In this document: one piece after another, positions 7,971 to 16,892 of the stretch
Layout: each line of letters opens with the position of its first letter
Numbering within the stretch: position 1 is the stretch's first letter
NCBI RefSeq assembly: GCF_900105395.1
Contig: NZ_LT629775.1
Coordinates: 8,397,501 to 8,461,500, forward strand
Direction: 5' to 3'
Source: Streptomyces sp. TLI_053
Lineage (GTDB): Bacteria > Actinomycetota > Actinomycetes > Streptomycetales > Streptomycetaceae
Length of the DNA: 64,000 nt
The notes under the pieces: generated by a model
The model's database searches: none
What the model saw: only the letters and a program-made list of their open reading frames with translations
Told to the model about the DNA's origin: nothing
Made by a program: the position numbers and the translations under genes

Positions 7971-9365
7971 ATGGACGGATGGGTGGGGGCCTGGACCGGC
8001 GGCCGGCGCGCGGTGCACGTCGGCAACGTGGCCGACTTCAACGAGCAGTTCCTCCTCGCCCCGCCCGCCGGCAGGCGGTTCGCCGTCGGGAGGTTCGGGA
8101 CCGGCGGCTCCGCCCCCGCGCCGACCCCCGCCGAGCGGCGCGCCGACCGCCTCCGCCGGGCGCACCACTACGCCGGACTGGCCGTCGGCTACAGCCCCGA
8201 GCCCGCCGCACTGGTCCTGCCCGCCGAGGTCGACCGGGCCTGGATCGACTGGCTCGCCCGTGAACTGGACTGGGGGCCGGTCGAGCTGTTCGACGGCGTC
8301 GCCCCCGGCGGCACGGTCGCCGAGGCCCTCGCCGCCCGCCCCGCGCTCGCCGAACGGCTCGCCACCGGCCCCGGCCCGGTGCTGTTCTGGGGCCGCACCC
8401 CCGACCGGGGCGAGGGCCCGGAGCTCGCGGCCGTCCGCCGCTTCGAGGCCAAGGACGCCGCCAACGGTCTCTTCGCCGCGCTCGCCCAGGACCACCCCGG
8501 CGTGCGGGTGCCCCGTCAGGAGCCCGTCGACGGCCCGCGCGCGGCCGCCCGGGGGCTGGCCGCGCGGGCCGCCCGGGGCCTGGTCACGGTCCTCAAGTCC
8601 CCGCACGGCGTCGGCGGTCGGGGCACCGTCGTGGTGACCCCGGAGGAGGTGTCGGCGGCCGGCGGCGCCCGGGCACTGCTGCGCCGACTGGTGCGCGAGG
8701 ACGCCCTGCCGCCCGGCGGCCCGCTGCTGCTGGAGGAGTTCGTGGACGGCGGCCCGGCCGGCGCCGGCCGACTGCGCGACCTCACCTTCGACGCGGTGAT
8801 CGGCGCCGACGGCCGGGTCCACCCGGTGGGCGTCGGCGAGATGGCGGTCGACGGGACCCGCTACCAGGGGGTGACGGTCGGTCCGGGCGTGGTCCCGCCC
8901 GGCGCCGCCGGGACCGCCGAACGCTTCGGCCTCGCGGTGGGGGAGCGGCTCGCCGAGGCCGGCCACCGCGGCTGGTACGACGTGGACTTCGTCACCGACC
9001 GGGAACGCCGGCTCGCCCCGACCGAGGCCAATCTGCGGCTCACCGGCCCGGCGGTCGCCTTCGTCCTGCGCCACCGGCTGGACCAGGTGCGCGGCCCCGG
9101 CCACCTGGTCCGCACCGTGGACGCGATGCCGCTCGGGGCGCGGCTCTCCCAGGAGGCGCTGCACGGGCACCTGGACCGGCTGCGCCCGGCCTGCGCGCGG
9201 CTCGGGGCGACGCTGCTGCCGCTGATCGTGACGGCCGGCCACGAGCCGGAGCCGGCCGTCGGGCTGGCGCTCGCCGCCCGCAGTGTCGAGGCTCTGGACG
9301 CCGCGCAGGCCCTGCTCGGGGCGGCGCACCACGCGCTGGGCCGGATGTTCGAAGCCCTGCGCTGA
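7971..9365 (+). CDS. ATP-grasp protein resembling PGM1-type peptide ligases
   Basis: A 464-residue protein with the order expected for PGM1-like ATP-grasp ligases: an N-terminal pre-ATP-grasp region (HVGNVADFNEQ near residue 18), the nucleotide-binding Lys/Gly loop KSPHGVGGRG (about 208), an acidic linker LLLEEFVDGG, a metal-site segment ending in TEANLRLTG (about 351) and a C-terminal domain (GATLLPLIV region). ATP-grasp ligases form an acyl-phosphate and join a carboxylate to an amine; PGM1 itself makes peptide bonds in pheganomycin synthesis. The ATG at 7971 is preferred, with TACGCT at 7959-7964 suggesting a short or absent leader; a TTG at 7911 is the only upstream alternative. It converges on an adenylation-domain gene, so both neighbours activate carboxylates. 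The substrate is unknown. Confidence 0.7.
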   Translation: MDGWVGAWTGGRRAVHVGNVADFNEQFLLAPPAGRRFAVGRFGTGGSAPAPTPAERRADRLRRAHHYAGLAVGYSPEPAALVLPAEVDRAWIDWLARELDWGPVELFDGVAPGGTVAEALAARPALAERLATGPGPVLFWGRTPDRGEGPELAAVRRFEAKDAANGLFAALAQDHPGVRVPRQEPVDGPRAAARGLAARAARGLVTVLKSPHGVGGRGTVVVTPEEVSAAGGARALLRRLVREDALPPGGPLLLEEFVDGGPAGAGRLRDLTFDAVIGADGRVHPVGVGEMAVDGTRYQGVTVGPGVVPPGAAGTAERFGLAVGERLAEAGHRGWYDVDFVTDRERRLAPTEANLRLTGPAVAFVLRHRLDQVRGPGHLVRTVDAMPLGARLSQEALHGHLDRLRPACARLGATLLPLIVTAGHEPEPAVGLALAARSVEALDAAQALLGAAHHALGRMFEALR

Positions 9366-9387
9366 ACCTCCGGCCGGGCCCCGGCGC

Positions 9388-11541
9388 TCAGGGCCGCTTC
9401 GCCGGCTTCGGGCGCCAGGTCAGGAACCGGACCAGGATCGCGGCCGAGACCATCAGCGCGATGTTGAACACGAAGACCAGCCACGCCTGGGCGTGCCAGT
9501 CGGACGGTCGGGTGGTCCGGTACAGGTTGTCCTGCGGCCACCAGGAGGCCAGCAGCCAGAACACCGCCAGGTGCGCGGCGGTCGAGAGGCCGGCCGGCCG
9601 CCCCATCCGCGCCGTCGCCCCGGCACCGGCCAGCAGCCAGGCCACACCCAGTCCGAACGAGGCGCACTCGAAGAAGTAGAGCACCCGGAAGAGATCGTCG
9701 TACGGGGCCGGAACGGCCGAGACGTCCGTCGAACCCGGCCAGAGGCTGTTGGTGAGCAGCCCGGCGACGACCGCCGCGGGCACCCCGAAGCCGACCACGC
9801 CGCAGCCCAGGGTGGAGTCCACCCTGGCGGAACCCCCGCTCCCGCCGCCCTTCCAGCTCCGGCCGCCCTTCCCACCGCCCGACCGGCGCGCCGGTGCGGC
9901 GTGGTCGGCCGGCGCGGGCAGCGGCAGGGCCGCCCGGTCCAGCTTTCCGGCCCGGGTGCGCGGCAGTTCGGGCACCGGGACCACGGCGGCGGGCGCCTCC
10001 CCGTCCGGCAGCAGCGCCTTCAGGGCGGCCGTCAGCGACCAGCCGTCGGTGTCCGGCGCGCCGGGAACGGCGACGGCGTACCCGACCAGCTCGCGGCGCC
10101 CGGGCGCCACCTCCACCTCGGCGACCGCCGCCTCCCGGATCCCGGGGCGGGCGCGCAGCCGGGCCTCGGCCCGGGCCGCCCGGGCCACCGTCCTGGCGAC
10201 GGTGTCGGACAGCCGGACGTCGGTCGGTCCGACCACGCCCGCCGCCCGGCCGATGAACTCCAGCGTGCCGTCCGCCCTGAACCGGCCGAGGTCGCCGGTC
10301 AGCAGCACCCGGCCGTCCGTGTCGTGCGCCGAGTGCACGAACCGGCGGGCCGTCTCCTCGGGCCGGCCGGGGTAGCCGCGGCCGAGTCCGGGACCGGCGA
10401 GCGCGATCTCACCGATCGTCCCGTCCCGCAGCGGGGTGCCGTCCGGGGCGAGCACCAGCACCCGGGCGCCGGGGAACGGCGCGCCGATCAGCGACGGCGC
10501 CGTTCCGCGCAGCACCTGGTTCTTCTCCCCGACCTCGAACCAGGTGCTGTCCACGCCCGCTTCGGCCAGCCCGTAGACGTTGATCACGCGGGTGGACCGG
10601 CCGAGCAGCCGTTGCAGCGCCAGGTGCTCGTCCAGCCACCACTTCTCGGCGCCGACGGTGAGCACCCGCACCCCCGAGAGCGGGCTCCCGGCGCGGTGCG
10701 CGCTCGGCCCGGCGGCGGGCGCCAGGTGGGCGGTCAGCCTGCGCGCGGTGCGGGTGTTCAGCTCCAGCACGGTGATCCGCTCGGCGGCGATCAGCGGCGG
10801 GAGGTCGGCGATGTCGGCGGCGCGGTCCAGGGTGAGGTTGCGCGGTGCGACCACCAGCGTGGCGCCGGAGCAGAGCGCGCGCACCCAGTCGGCGGTGAAC
10901 ACGTCGAACTCCAGGCTCGCCGTGCTCAGGATCCGGTCGGCGGGCGTCAGGCCGTACACCGTGCGCCAGCCGTGGTGGACGGCGAGCAGATTGCGGTGCG
11001 AGAGCTCCGCGCAGCGCGGCGCCCGGGTGGTGCCGGAGGTGGTCAGGACGACCGCGGGGCCGTCCGGGTCGAGGTCGACCGTGGGCGGGCCGGCGGGTGC
11101 GGCCGCCACGGCGGCCGCGGCCGAGTCGAGGCAGACGAGTTCCCGGGCCCCGGCGTCGGTCAGCCGGATCCGGTGCGCCTCCTCGGTGACGACCAGGGCC
11201 GGCGCGGCCTCGGCGAGCACGTGTCGCAGCAGCCCGTCGGGTGCGCCCGGCTCCAGCGGGAGGTAGGCGGCGCCGGTCTTGAGCACGGCGAGCAGGGCGA
11301 CGTACACCTCGACCCCGCGGCCGAGCGCCACCGCGGCCAGGCCCCCGGGCCGCAGCCCGCGTTCGACCAGGTGGTGGGCCAGGCGGTCGGCCCTGGTGTC
11401 GAGTTCGCCGTAGCCCACCTCCCTGCCGGCCCAGCGCAGGGCGACCGCCCAGGGCGTGGCGCGGGCGTACTCCTCGAACCGTCCGGGCAGCGTCCCGGCG
11501 CGTCCGGTGCCGAGTTCCGGCGGTGTGTCCGTTCCTGTCAT
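9388..11541 (-). CDS. NRPS-type adenylation domain fused to a C-terminal membrane domain
   Basis: A 717-residue protein. Residues 1-550 form an AMP-binding adenylation domain: A3-like TTSGTTRAPR (about 165-175), A4 FDVF (about 212; the Asp that grips an alpha-amino group is kept), A5 NVYGLAEAG (about 319), A7 LTGDLGRF (about 415) and the A10 lysine in RAGKLDR (about 533). The A8 loop is divergent (GRAAGVVGPTDV in place of GRxDxQVKIRG). No carrier (LGGxS), condensation or thioesterase motif follows. Instead, after a Gly/Ser/Lys-rich linker, residues 580-717 contain about four membrane helices. The protein should adenylate an amino or carboxylic acid at the membrane; the acceptor is unknown. 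GGAGGGG precedes the chosen ATG. It converges on the PGM1-like ligase gene. Confidence 0.8.
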   Translation of the reverse strand: MTGTDTPPELGTGRAGTLPGRFEEYARATPWAVALRWAGREVGYGELDTRADRLAHHLVERGLRPGGLAAVALGRGVEVYVALLAVLKTGAAYLPLEPGAPDGLLRHVLAEAAPALVVTEEAHRIRLTDAGARELVCLDSAAAAVAAAPAGPPTVDLDPDGPAVVLTTSGTTRAPRCAELSHRNLLAVHHGWRTVYGLTPADRILSTASLEFDVFTADWVRALCSGATLVVAPRNLTLDRAADIADLPPLIAAERITVLELNTRTARRLTAHLAPAAGPSAHRAGSPLSGVRVLTVGAEKWWLDEHLALQRLLGRSTRVINVYGLAEAGVDSTWFEVGEKNQVLRGTAPSLIGAPFPGARVLVLAPDGTPLRDGTIGEIALAGPGLGRGYPGRPEETARRFVHSAHDTDGRVLLTGDLGRFRADGTLEFIGRAAGVVGPTDVRLSDTVARTVARAARAEARLRARPGIREAAVAEVEVAPGRRELVGYAVAVPGAPDTDGWSLTAALKALLPDGEAPAAVVPVPELPRTRAGKLDRAALPLPAPADHAAPARRSGGGKGGRSWKGGGSGGSARVDSTLGCGVVGFGVPAAVVAGLLTNSLWPGSTDVSAVPAPYDDLFRVLYFFECASFGLGVAWLLAGAGATARMGRPAGLSTAAHLAVFWLLASWWPQDNLYRTTRPSDWHAQAWLVFVFNIALMVSAAILVRFLTWRPKPAKRP

Positions 11542-11911
11542 GCCCCGTCCCCTCCACCCGCATCCACCTGGCTGTGGCCCCGCCCCGCTTCCACGGGCCG
11601 CGGGTCCGCTTCCACGCCCCCCGTACCGATTCCCCGGGCCGCCGGTCCGCATCCGTGCCCCGCACCGCTTCCACGAGCCGCCGGTCCGGTCCGGTTCCAC
11701 GGTTCGCGCACCGATGATGGCGTCAACTGCCGCCGGACGAAAGGGGGGTACGCACGGAGCCCGCGCCGGGCGGCTGTCCACGGCTCGGACGCCGGACCCG
11801 TTGCCGGGGGCGACGGTTGTACTCTGCACGCGGACGGTCGGCGGCGGCCCGTCCGGTGCGGCGCCGCGCCCGCGACCCAGCCCGGCACCGGACCCCAGGA
11901 GGACCGCCCGC
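11542..11911. other. Divergent intergenic region with degenerate repeats
   Basis: 370 bp between the divergent adenylation and ABC-ATPase genes with no supported gene. From about 11576 to 11710 it holds degenerate units of roughly 20 bp resembling gcttccacgggccgcgggtcc. The rest must contain both promoters, but no convincing -35/-10 pair stands out. Confidence 0.6.
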
Positions 11912-12781
11912 ATGAGCACGTCCGACCCGCGCCCGCCCGCCACCGGCTCGCCCGCCGCACCGGCGGAGTCGTCGGAGGCCCCGACCCCGCTGCTGCGCAC
12001 CCGGGCGGTGGATGTCGTCCGGGACGGCCGCTACCTGCTGCGCGGGATCGACCTCGCCATCCACCCCGGCGAGCACTGGGCACTGCTCGGCCCGAACGGC
12101 GCCGGCAAGTCGACCCTGCTCGCCCTGCTCGGCGCCGTCTCCCATCCCACCCGCGGCGAGGTGGACGTGCTGGGCCGCCGGCTCGGCCGGGTCGACATCC
12201 GCGACCTGCGCGCCCACCTCGGTCACGTCAATCCGCGCCACCCGCTGCGCTCGCCGCTGACCGTGCGCGAGGTCGTCCTCACCGGCGTCACCAACACGAT
12301 CGAGCCGGACCTGCACCGCAAACCCGCCCCGGAGGAGCTGGAACGGGCCGAGCTGCTGATCGAGACCCTGGGCATGACCGCGGCCGCTGAGTCCCCGTGG
12401 ACGACGCTCTCCCAGGGGGAGCGGGGTCGGGCCCTGATCGCCCGGGCCCTGATGCCCAGTCCGCGGCTGCTGCTGCTCGACGAGCCCGCCACCGGGCTCG
12501 ACCTGACCGCCCGGGAACTGCTGCTGGACAGTCTGGACCTGCTCCGCCATCAGCACCCGGAGCTGGCGAGCGTCCTGGTCACCCACCATCTGGAGGAGCT
12601 GCCGGAGTCCACCACGCACGCGCTGCTGCTGCGCGCCGGGGAGACCGTCGCGGCCGGCCCGGTGGACGAGGTGATGACCACCGAGCTGGTGAGCGCGACC
12701 TTCGGCCACCCGATCCGGATCACCCGCCATGACGGCCGCTGGAGCGCCAGGGCCGCCGCCCGGCGCACCCCGACGGGCTGA
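11912..12781 (+). CDS. ABC transporter ATP-binding protein
   Basis: A 289-residue ABC ATPase. The motifs are complete: Walker A GPNGAGKST, Q-loop region near NPRHPL, signature LSQGERGRA, Walker B LLLLDEPATGLD and switch His in VTHHLEEL. The LSQGE signature with LIARAL and the EELPES tail resemble stand-alone ModF/YlmA-like ATPases. No permease or binding-protein gene lies next to it, so its transport partner, if any, is elsewhere. The ATG at 11912 follows CAGGAGGACC at good spacing; the longer open frame upstream reads through repeat-rich DNA. A hairpin terminator lies 30 bp past the stop. Confidence 0.9.
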   Translation: MSTSDPRPPATGSPAAPAESSEAPTPLLRTRAVDVVRDGRYLLRGIDLAIHPGEHWALLGPNGAGKSTLLALLGAVSHPTRGEVDVLGRRLGRVDIRDLRAHLGHVNPRHPLRSPLTVREVVLTGVTNTIEPDLHRKPAPEELERAELLIETLGMTAAAESPWTTLSQGERGRALIARALMPSPRLLLLDEPATGLDLTARELLLDSLDLLRHQHPELASVLVTHHLEELPESTTHALLLRAGETVAAGPVDEVMTTELVSATFGHPIRITRHDGRWSARAAARRTPTG

Positions 12782-12810
12782 GCCCGGCGGTATCGGACAA
12801 CGCCTTCCCA

Positions 12811-12838
12811 GGGGCATGCACCCACCGGTGCGTGCCCC
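12811..12838 (+). terminator. Hairpin terminator with T-rich tail
   Basis: Arms ggggcatgcacc (12811-12822) and ggtgcgtgcccc (12827-12838) pair with one mismatch around a 4-nt loop. A short T-rich stretch follows. Confidence 0.75.
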
Positions 12839-12989
12839 TTTACCACTTCTTTGCCATTCGTGCCACCTCCGACCGAGCCGCCGGTGGCCGGAAATCGTCG
12901 GTGGACCGACCACCGGGAGGCCGGAGCCCTTGTCCCACCTGCACCGTTTCGTGACCGACCCCGGGGTGGACGGCAAAAAAAGATATCCC

Positions 12990-13008
12990 TAAGGTATGCC
13001 TTAGCTAA
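12990..13008 (-). promoter_or_regulatory. Iron box (DmdR/IdeR-like operator) upstream of efeO
   Basis: On the minus strand the 19-mer TTAGCTAAGGCATACCTTA matches the actinobacterial iron-box consensus TTAGGTTAGGCTCACCTAA at 14 positions by eye. It lies about 100 bp upstream of efeO in the only AT-rich patch there. DmdR1/IdeR with Fe(II) would repress the operon here. The surrounding 12839-13109 holds no gene. Confidence 0.65.
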
Positions 13009-13109
13009 GTGGACGGGGGTACCGACGGCGTCGTTGCTCCCTGTCCGCGCTCAGCCCTGCCCTGAAACACCCTGCCCTGAAGCACCCTGTCCTGACCGCT
13101 GGAGCCCGC

Positions 13110-14249
13110 ATGTCCGCCCGTCGTTCCACCGCCGCCACGCTGCTCACCCTCGCCGTGGCGACCGCCGCCCTGGCCGGCTGCTCGCAGAAGAAGGACGACA
13201 AGGCCGCTGCCGACGCCGTCAAGGTCAACGCCACCGACACCGCCTGCGAGGTCTCGAGGACCACGTTCCCGGCCGGCCACGTCAGCATCGACATCGCCAA
13301 CAAGGGATCCAAGGTCACCGAGGTCTACGTCTACGCCGCCGGTGACAAGATCGTCACCGAGCGCGAGAACATCGGCCCCGGCACCAAGGCCACCATCACC
13401 GCCGAGATCAAGGCCGGCTCCTACGAGGTCGCCTGCAAGCCCGGCATGGTCGGCGACGGCATCCGCCAGAAGATCACCGTCACCGGCGACGCCTCCGCCG
13501 CCCCCACCGACCCCCGCCTGACCGCCGCCGTGGACGCCTACCGCACGTACGCCCAGGAACAGGCCGACGCCACCGTCCCGGCCGTCGAGGCGTTCGCCGC
13601 CGCGATCAAGGCCGGCGAGCTGGACAAGGCCAAGTCCCTCTTCGCGCCCTCGCGCATCGGCTGGGAGCGCACCGAGCCGGTCGCCGAGAGCTTCGGCGAC
13701 GTCGACCCCAAGACCGACACCCGCGAGGACGGCCTGGAGCCCGGCCAGGAGTGGACCGGCTGGCACAAGCTGGAGAAGTCCCTCTGGGAGGACGGGAAGA
13801 TCGGCGACGACGAGAAGAAGCTCGCCGACCAGCTGGTGGCCGACCTCAAGGACTGGCAGAAGAAGATCCCCGAGGCCGAGATCACCGCCACCAGCATGGC
13901 CAACGGCGCCAAGGAACTGCTCGACGAGGTCGCCACCGGCAAGGTCACCGGCGAGGAGGACCGCTACAGCCACACCGACCTCGCCGACTTCGCCGCCAAC
14001 GTCGAGGGCGCCAAGAAGGCCTACGAACTGCTCAAGCCCGTCGCCGCCGAGAAGGACGCCGAACTCGCCAAGACCCTCGACTCCGAGTTCGCCGCCATCC
14101 AGACCCTGCTCGCCAAGTACAAGCAGACCGACGGCAGCTACACCTCCTACGACAAGGTCACCGACACCGAGCGCAAGACCTTCTCCGACGCCGTCAACTC
14201 CCTCGGCGAACCCCTCTCCAAGCTCGCCGCCGCCGTGGTCGTCAAGTAA
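13110..14249 (+). CDS. efeO: Iron uptake lipoprotein EfeO (cupredoxin plus M75 domains)
   Basis: A 379-residue periplasm-facing component of the EfeUOB iron transporter. There is a lipoprotein signal with LAGC (Cys24), an N-terminal cupredoxin-like beta domain (about 45-130), and a C-terminal helical M75 domain carrying the HxxE metal motif in GWHKLEKSLW. EfeO is thought to bind iron and hand it to the EfeU permease. It is first in an efeO-efeB-efeU run with same-strand neighbours 140 and 50 bp apart. An iron-box-like operator lies about 100 bp upstream, so iron-dependent repression is likely. Length and domain order fit the family. The ATG follows CTGGAG. Confidence 0.93.
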   Translation: MSARRSTAATLLTLAVATAALAGCSQKKDDKAAADAVKVNATDTACEVSRTTFPAGHVSIDIANKGSKVTEVYVYAAGDKIVTERENIGPGTKATITAEIKAGSYEVACKPGMVGDGIRQKITVTGDASAAPTDPRLTAAVDAYRTYAQEQADATVPAVEAFAAAIKAGELDKAKSLFAPSRIGWERTEPVAESFGDVDPKTDTREDGLEPGQEWTGWHKLEKSLWEDGKIGDDEKKLADQLVADLKDWQKKIPEAEITATSMANGAKELLDEVATGKVTGEEDRYSHTDLADFAANVEGAKKAYELLKPVAAEKDAELAKTLDSEFAAIQTLLAKYKQTDGSYTSYDKVTDTERKTFSDAVNSLGEPLSKLAAAVVVK

Positions 14250-14391
14250 CCACCGCGGTCCGGTGCGCGCCGCCGTCCGCGGCGCGCGCACCGGATCCCG
14301 CACCGCGCACCACATCCGGTACTCCGCCGTGGCGGCCCCAGCGGCCGCCACGGCATCCGTGAGTTCAGCACAGAGAAGGGTCCGCCCGCCC

Positions 14392-15696
14392 ATGGACGCC
14401 GAGAACCAGCAGCAGCAGAACGAGACGCCGGCCGCCGCCGAGGCCGCCGGCCGCGCCCCGGTCAGCCGCCGTGCCGTCATCGGCTGGGCCGGTGCCGGGG
14501 TCGCGCTGGGCGCCGCCGGTGTCGGCTCGGTCGCGGCCGCGACCCGCCAGGACGACGACGACACCCCGGCCGCGCCCGCCGCCACCGCGGACATCCCGTT
14601 CTTCGGCGACCACCAGTCGGGCATCGCCACCCCGGTCCAGGACCGGCTGCACTTCGCCGCGTTCGACGTCTCGTCGAGCGCCACCCGCGACTCGCTGGTC
14701 CGGATGCTGAAGGAGTGGACCAAGGCCGCCGCCGCGATGACCGGCGGCCGCGAGGTCGGCAGCGGCGCCGCCAGCGGTCTGCCGGAGGCGCCGCCGGACG
14801 ACACCGGCGAGGCCCTGGGTCTGCCGGCCTCCCGGCTGACCCTCACCATCGGCTTCGGCCCGAGTCTGTTCGAGAAGGAGGGCGTGGACCGCTTCGGCCT
14901 CAAGGCCAGGCGGCCCGAGGCCCTGATCGACCTGCCGAAGTTCAAGGGCGACAACCTCGACCCGCAGCGCAGCGGCGGCGACCTGTGCATCCAGGCCTGC
15001 GCCGACGACCCGCAGGTGGCCGTCCACGCGATCCGCAACCTGGCCCGGATCGGCATGGGAACCGTCAACATCCGCTGGTCGCAGCTGGGTTTCGGCAAGA
15101 CCTCGTCCACCACCCCGGACGCGCAGACCCCGCGCAACATGATGGGGTTCAAGGACGGCACCCACAACATCGCCGGCACCGACACCGTGAAGCTCGCCGA
15201 GCACGTCTGGGCCGCGCCCGGCGAGGGCCCGGACTGGATGACCGGCGGCTCCTACCTGGTGGCCCGCCGGATCCGGATGCACATCGAGACCTGGGACCGC
15301 ACCTCGCTCAAGGAGCAGGAGGACGTCTTCGGCCGCACCAAGGGCGAGGGCGCCGCGTACGGGAGGACCAAGGAGCACGACGCCCCGGACCTCAAGGCGA
15401 TGCCCGCCGACGCCCACGTCCGGCTGGCCCACCCGGAGTCCAACGACGGGCTGATGATCCTGCGCCGCGGCTTCTCCTTCACCGACGGCACCGACGGCCT
15501 CGGCCGGCTGGACGCGGGCCTGTTCTTCCTGGCCTACCAGCGGGACACCCGCAAGGCGTTCGTCCCGCTGCAGCAGCGGCTCGCGGCCTCCGACGCGCTG
15601 AACGAGTACATCCAGCACGTCGGTTCGGCCCACTTCGCCTGCCCCGCGGGCGTCCGCAAGCCCGGCGAGTGGTGGGGCCAGGTCCTCTTCGGCTGA
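14392..15696 (+). CDS. efeB: DyP-type haem peroxidase EfeB, Tat-exported
   Basis: A 434-residue dye-decolourising-type peroxidase. The twin-arginine signal SRRAVIGWAG lies near residue 25, so the folded haem protein is exported by Tat. The family motif GxxDG appears as GFKDG at 252-256, with Asp255 the distal catalytic residue, and a conserved His in VRLAHPESND fits the proximal haem ligand. EfeB works with EfeO and EfeU in iron uptake; whether it oxidises ferrous iron or releases iron from haem is debated. The ATG at 14392 follows AGAAGGG; the frame is open upstream but lacks a signal there. It is second in the efe operon. Confidence 0.94.
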   Translation: MDAENQQQQNETPAAAEAAGRAPVSRRAVIGWAGAGVALGAAGVGSVAAATRQDDDDTPAAPAATADIPFFGDHQSGIATPVQDRLHFAAFDVSSSATRDSLVRMLKEWTKAAAAMTGGREVGSGAASGLPEAPPDDTGEALGLPASRLTLTIGFGPSLFEKEGVDRFGLKARRPEALIDLPKFKGDNLDPQRSGGDLCIQACADDPQVAVHAIRNLARIGMGTVNIRWSQLGFGKTSSTTPDAQTPRNMMGFKDGTHNIAGTDTVKLAEHVWAAPGEGPDWMTGGSYLVARRIRMHIETWDRTSLKEQEDVFGRTKGEGAAYGRTKEHDAPDLKAMPADAHVRLAHPESNDGLMILRRGFSFTDGTDGLGRLDAGLFFLAYQRDTRKAFVPLQQRLAASDALNEYIQHVGSAHFACPAGVRKPGEWWGQVLFG

Positions 15697-15745
15697 CCTC
15701 CCGCCCGTTCCGCCCGTACCACCTCCTCACCCCCAGGGAGCCGGC

Positions 15746-16630
15746 GTGTTCGCCAACTATCTGATCGGCCTGCGCGAAGGACTCGAAGCCAGCCTGGTCG
15801 TCTGCATCCTCATCGCCTACCTGGTCAAGACCGGCCGCCGGGAGAAGCTCCCGCCGGTGTGGACCGGCGTCGGCGCCGCCGTGCTGCTCTCGATGGCCTT
15901 CGGCGCGGTGCTGCAGTTCGGCTCCTCGCAACTGTCCTTCGAGGCCCAGGAGGCCCTCGGCGGCTCACTGTCGATCATCTCCGTCGGCCTGGTCACCTGG
16001 ATGGTCTTCTGGATGCGCCGCACCGCGCGCCACCTCAGGAGCGAACTCCAGGGCAAACTCGACGCCGCCCTCGCGATGGGCACCGGCGCACTGGTCGCCA
16101 CCGCCTTCCTCGCCGTCGGCCGCGAGGGCCTGGAGACCGCCCTGTTCATCTGGACCGCCGTCCAGGCCACCGAGGACGGCTACAACCCGATCATCGGCGC
16201 CGCCCTCGGCCTGCTCACCGCCGCCTTCCTCGGCTGGCTGTTCTACCGCGGCGCCCTGAAGATCAACCTCGCCAAGTTCTTCACCTGGACCGGCGCCATG
16301 CTCGTCGTCGTCGCCGCCGGCGTCCTCGCCTACGGCGTCCACGACCTCCAGGAGGCCGGCTGGCTGCCCGGCCTGCACACCACCGCCTTCGACATCTCCA
16401 CCACCGTCCCCAAGGACAGCTGGTACGGCACCCTCCTCAAGGGCGTCTTCAACTTCCAGCCCGACCCCACGGTGTTCCAGCTGGTGGTCTGGCTCGCCTA
16501 CCTGGCGCCGACGCTGGCCTACTTCTTCGGTGTCCTCGGCGGCCCCGCCAAGCCCGGCACCCCCGAGCCCACCGGCACCACCGGCAGCACCGGCACGACC
16601 GGCAGCACCGAGGCCCGCCCCACCGCCTGA
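15746..16630 (+). CDS. efeU: FTR1-family iron permease EfeU
   Basis: A 294-residue membrane permease of the oxidase-dependent iron transporter (OFeT/FTR1) family with about seven TM helices. Both iron-binding REGLE motifs are intact: Arg10-Glu14 (LREGLEAS) and Arg126-Glu130 (GREGLETAL). The C-terminus is a Thr/Gly/Ser-rich low-complexity tail. It starts with GTG after CAGGGAG. It ends the efeO-efeB-efeU operon and is followed by a strong hairpin. It should import iron supplied by EfeO with EfeB's help. Confidence 0.95.
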   Translation: MFANYLIGLREGLEASLVVCILIAYLVKTGRREKLPPVWTGVGAAVLLSMAFGAVLQFGSSQLSFEAQEALGGSLSIISVGLVTWMVFWMRRTARHLRSELQGKLDAALAMGTGALVATAFLAVGREGLETALFIWTAVQATEDGYNPIIGAALGLLTAAFLGWLFYRGALKINLAKFFTWTGAMLVVVAAGVLAYGVHDLQEAGWLPGLHTTAFDISTTVPKDSWYGTLLKGVFNFQPDPTVFQLVVWLAYLAPTLAYFFGVLGGPAKPGTPEPTGTTGSTGTTGSTEARPTA

Positions 16631-16675
16631 CACCACCGGCCCGCGCCACCCGGCGCACCCACGCCACCCTCACCA

Positions 16676-16703
16676 CGCCCCGCCCGGCAACCCGGGCGGG
16701 GCG
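16676..16703 (+). terminator. Terminator of the efe operon
   Basis: Perfect 12-bp arms cgccccgcccgg (16676-16687) and ccgggcggggcg (16692-16703) around a caac loop, 45 bp past the efeU stop. Confidence 0.8.
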
Positions 16704-16892
16704 TCGGCGTTCCCGGGCCGAGGGCAGCGGGTCGGTAGTGTCCTGACGGTTTGTGTACCTGACATCCGGTCAAAAAATTCACCTCTCGGATCTACCCGCG
16801 TAAACCCCTGGGGCGACATGCTGGTCGACAGCCCGGGCCGGTTCCCGCCCGGGGGCTTTCCCCTGCCCTCCTCGACCCAGGAGTACTTCGGC

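Noticed and set aside
11912..12781. ABC ATPase as part of the efe iron operon
   Set aside because: A terminator at 12811-12838 and the iron box at 12990 separate it from efeO.
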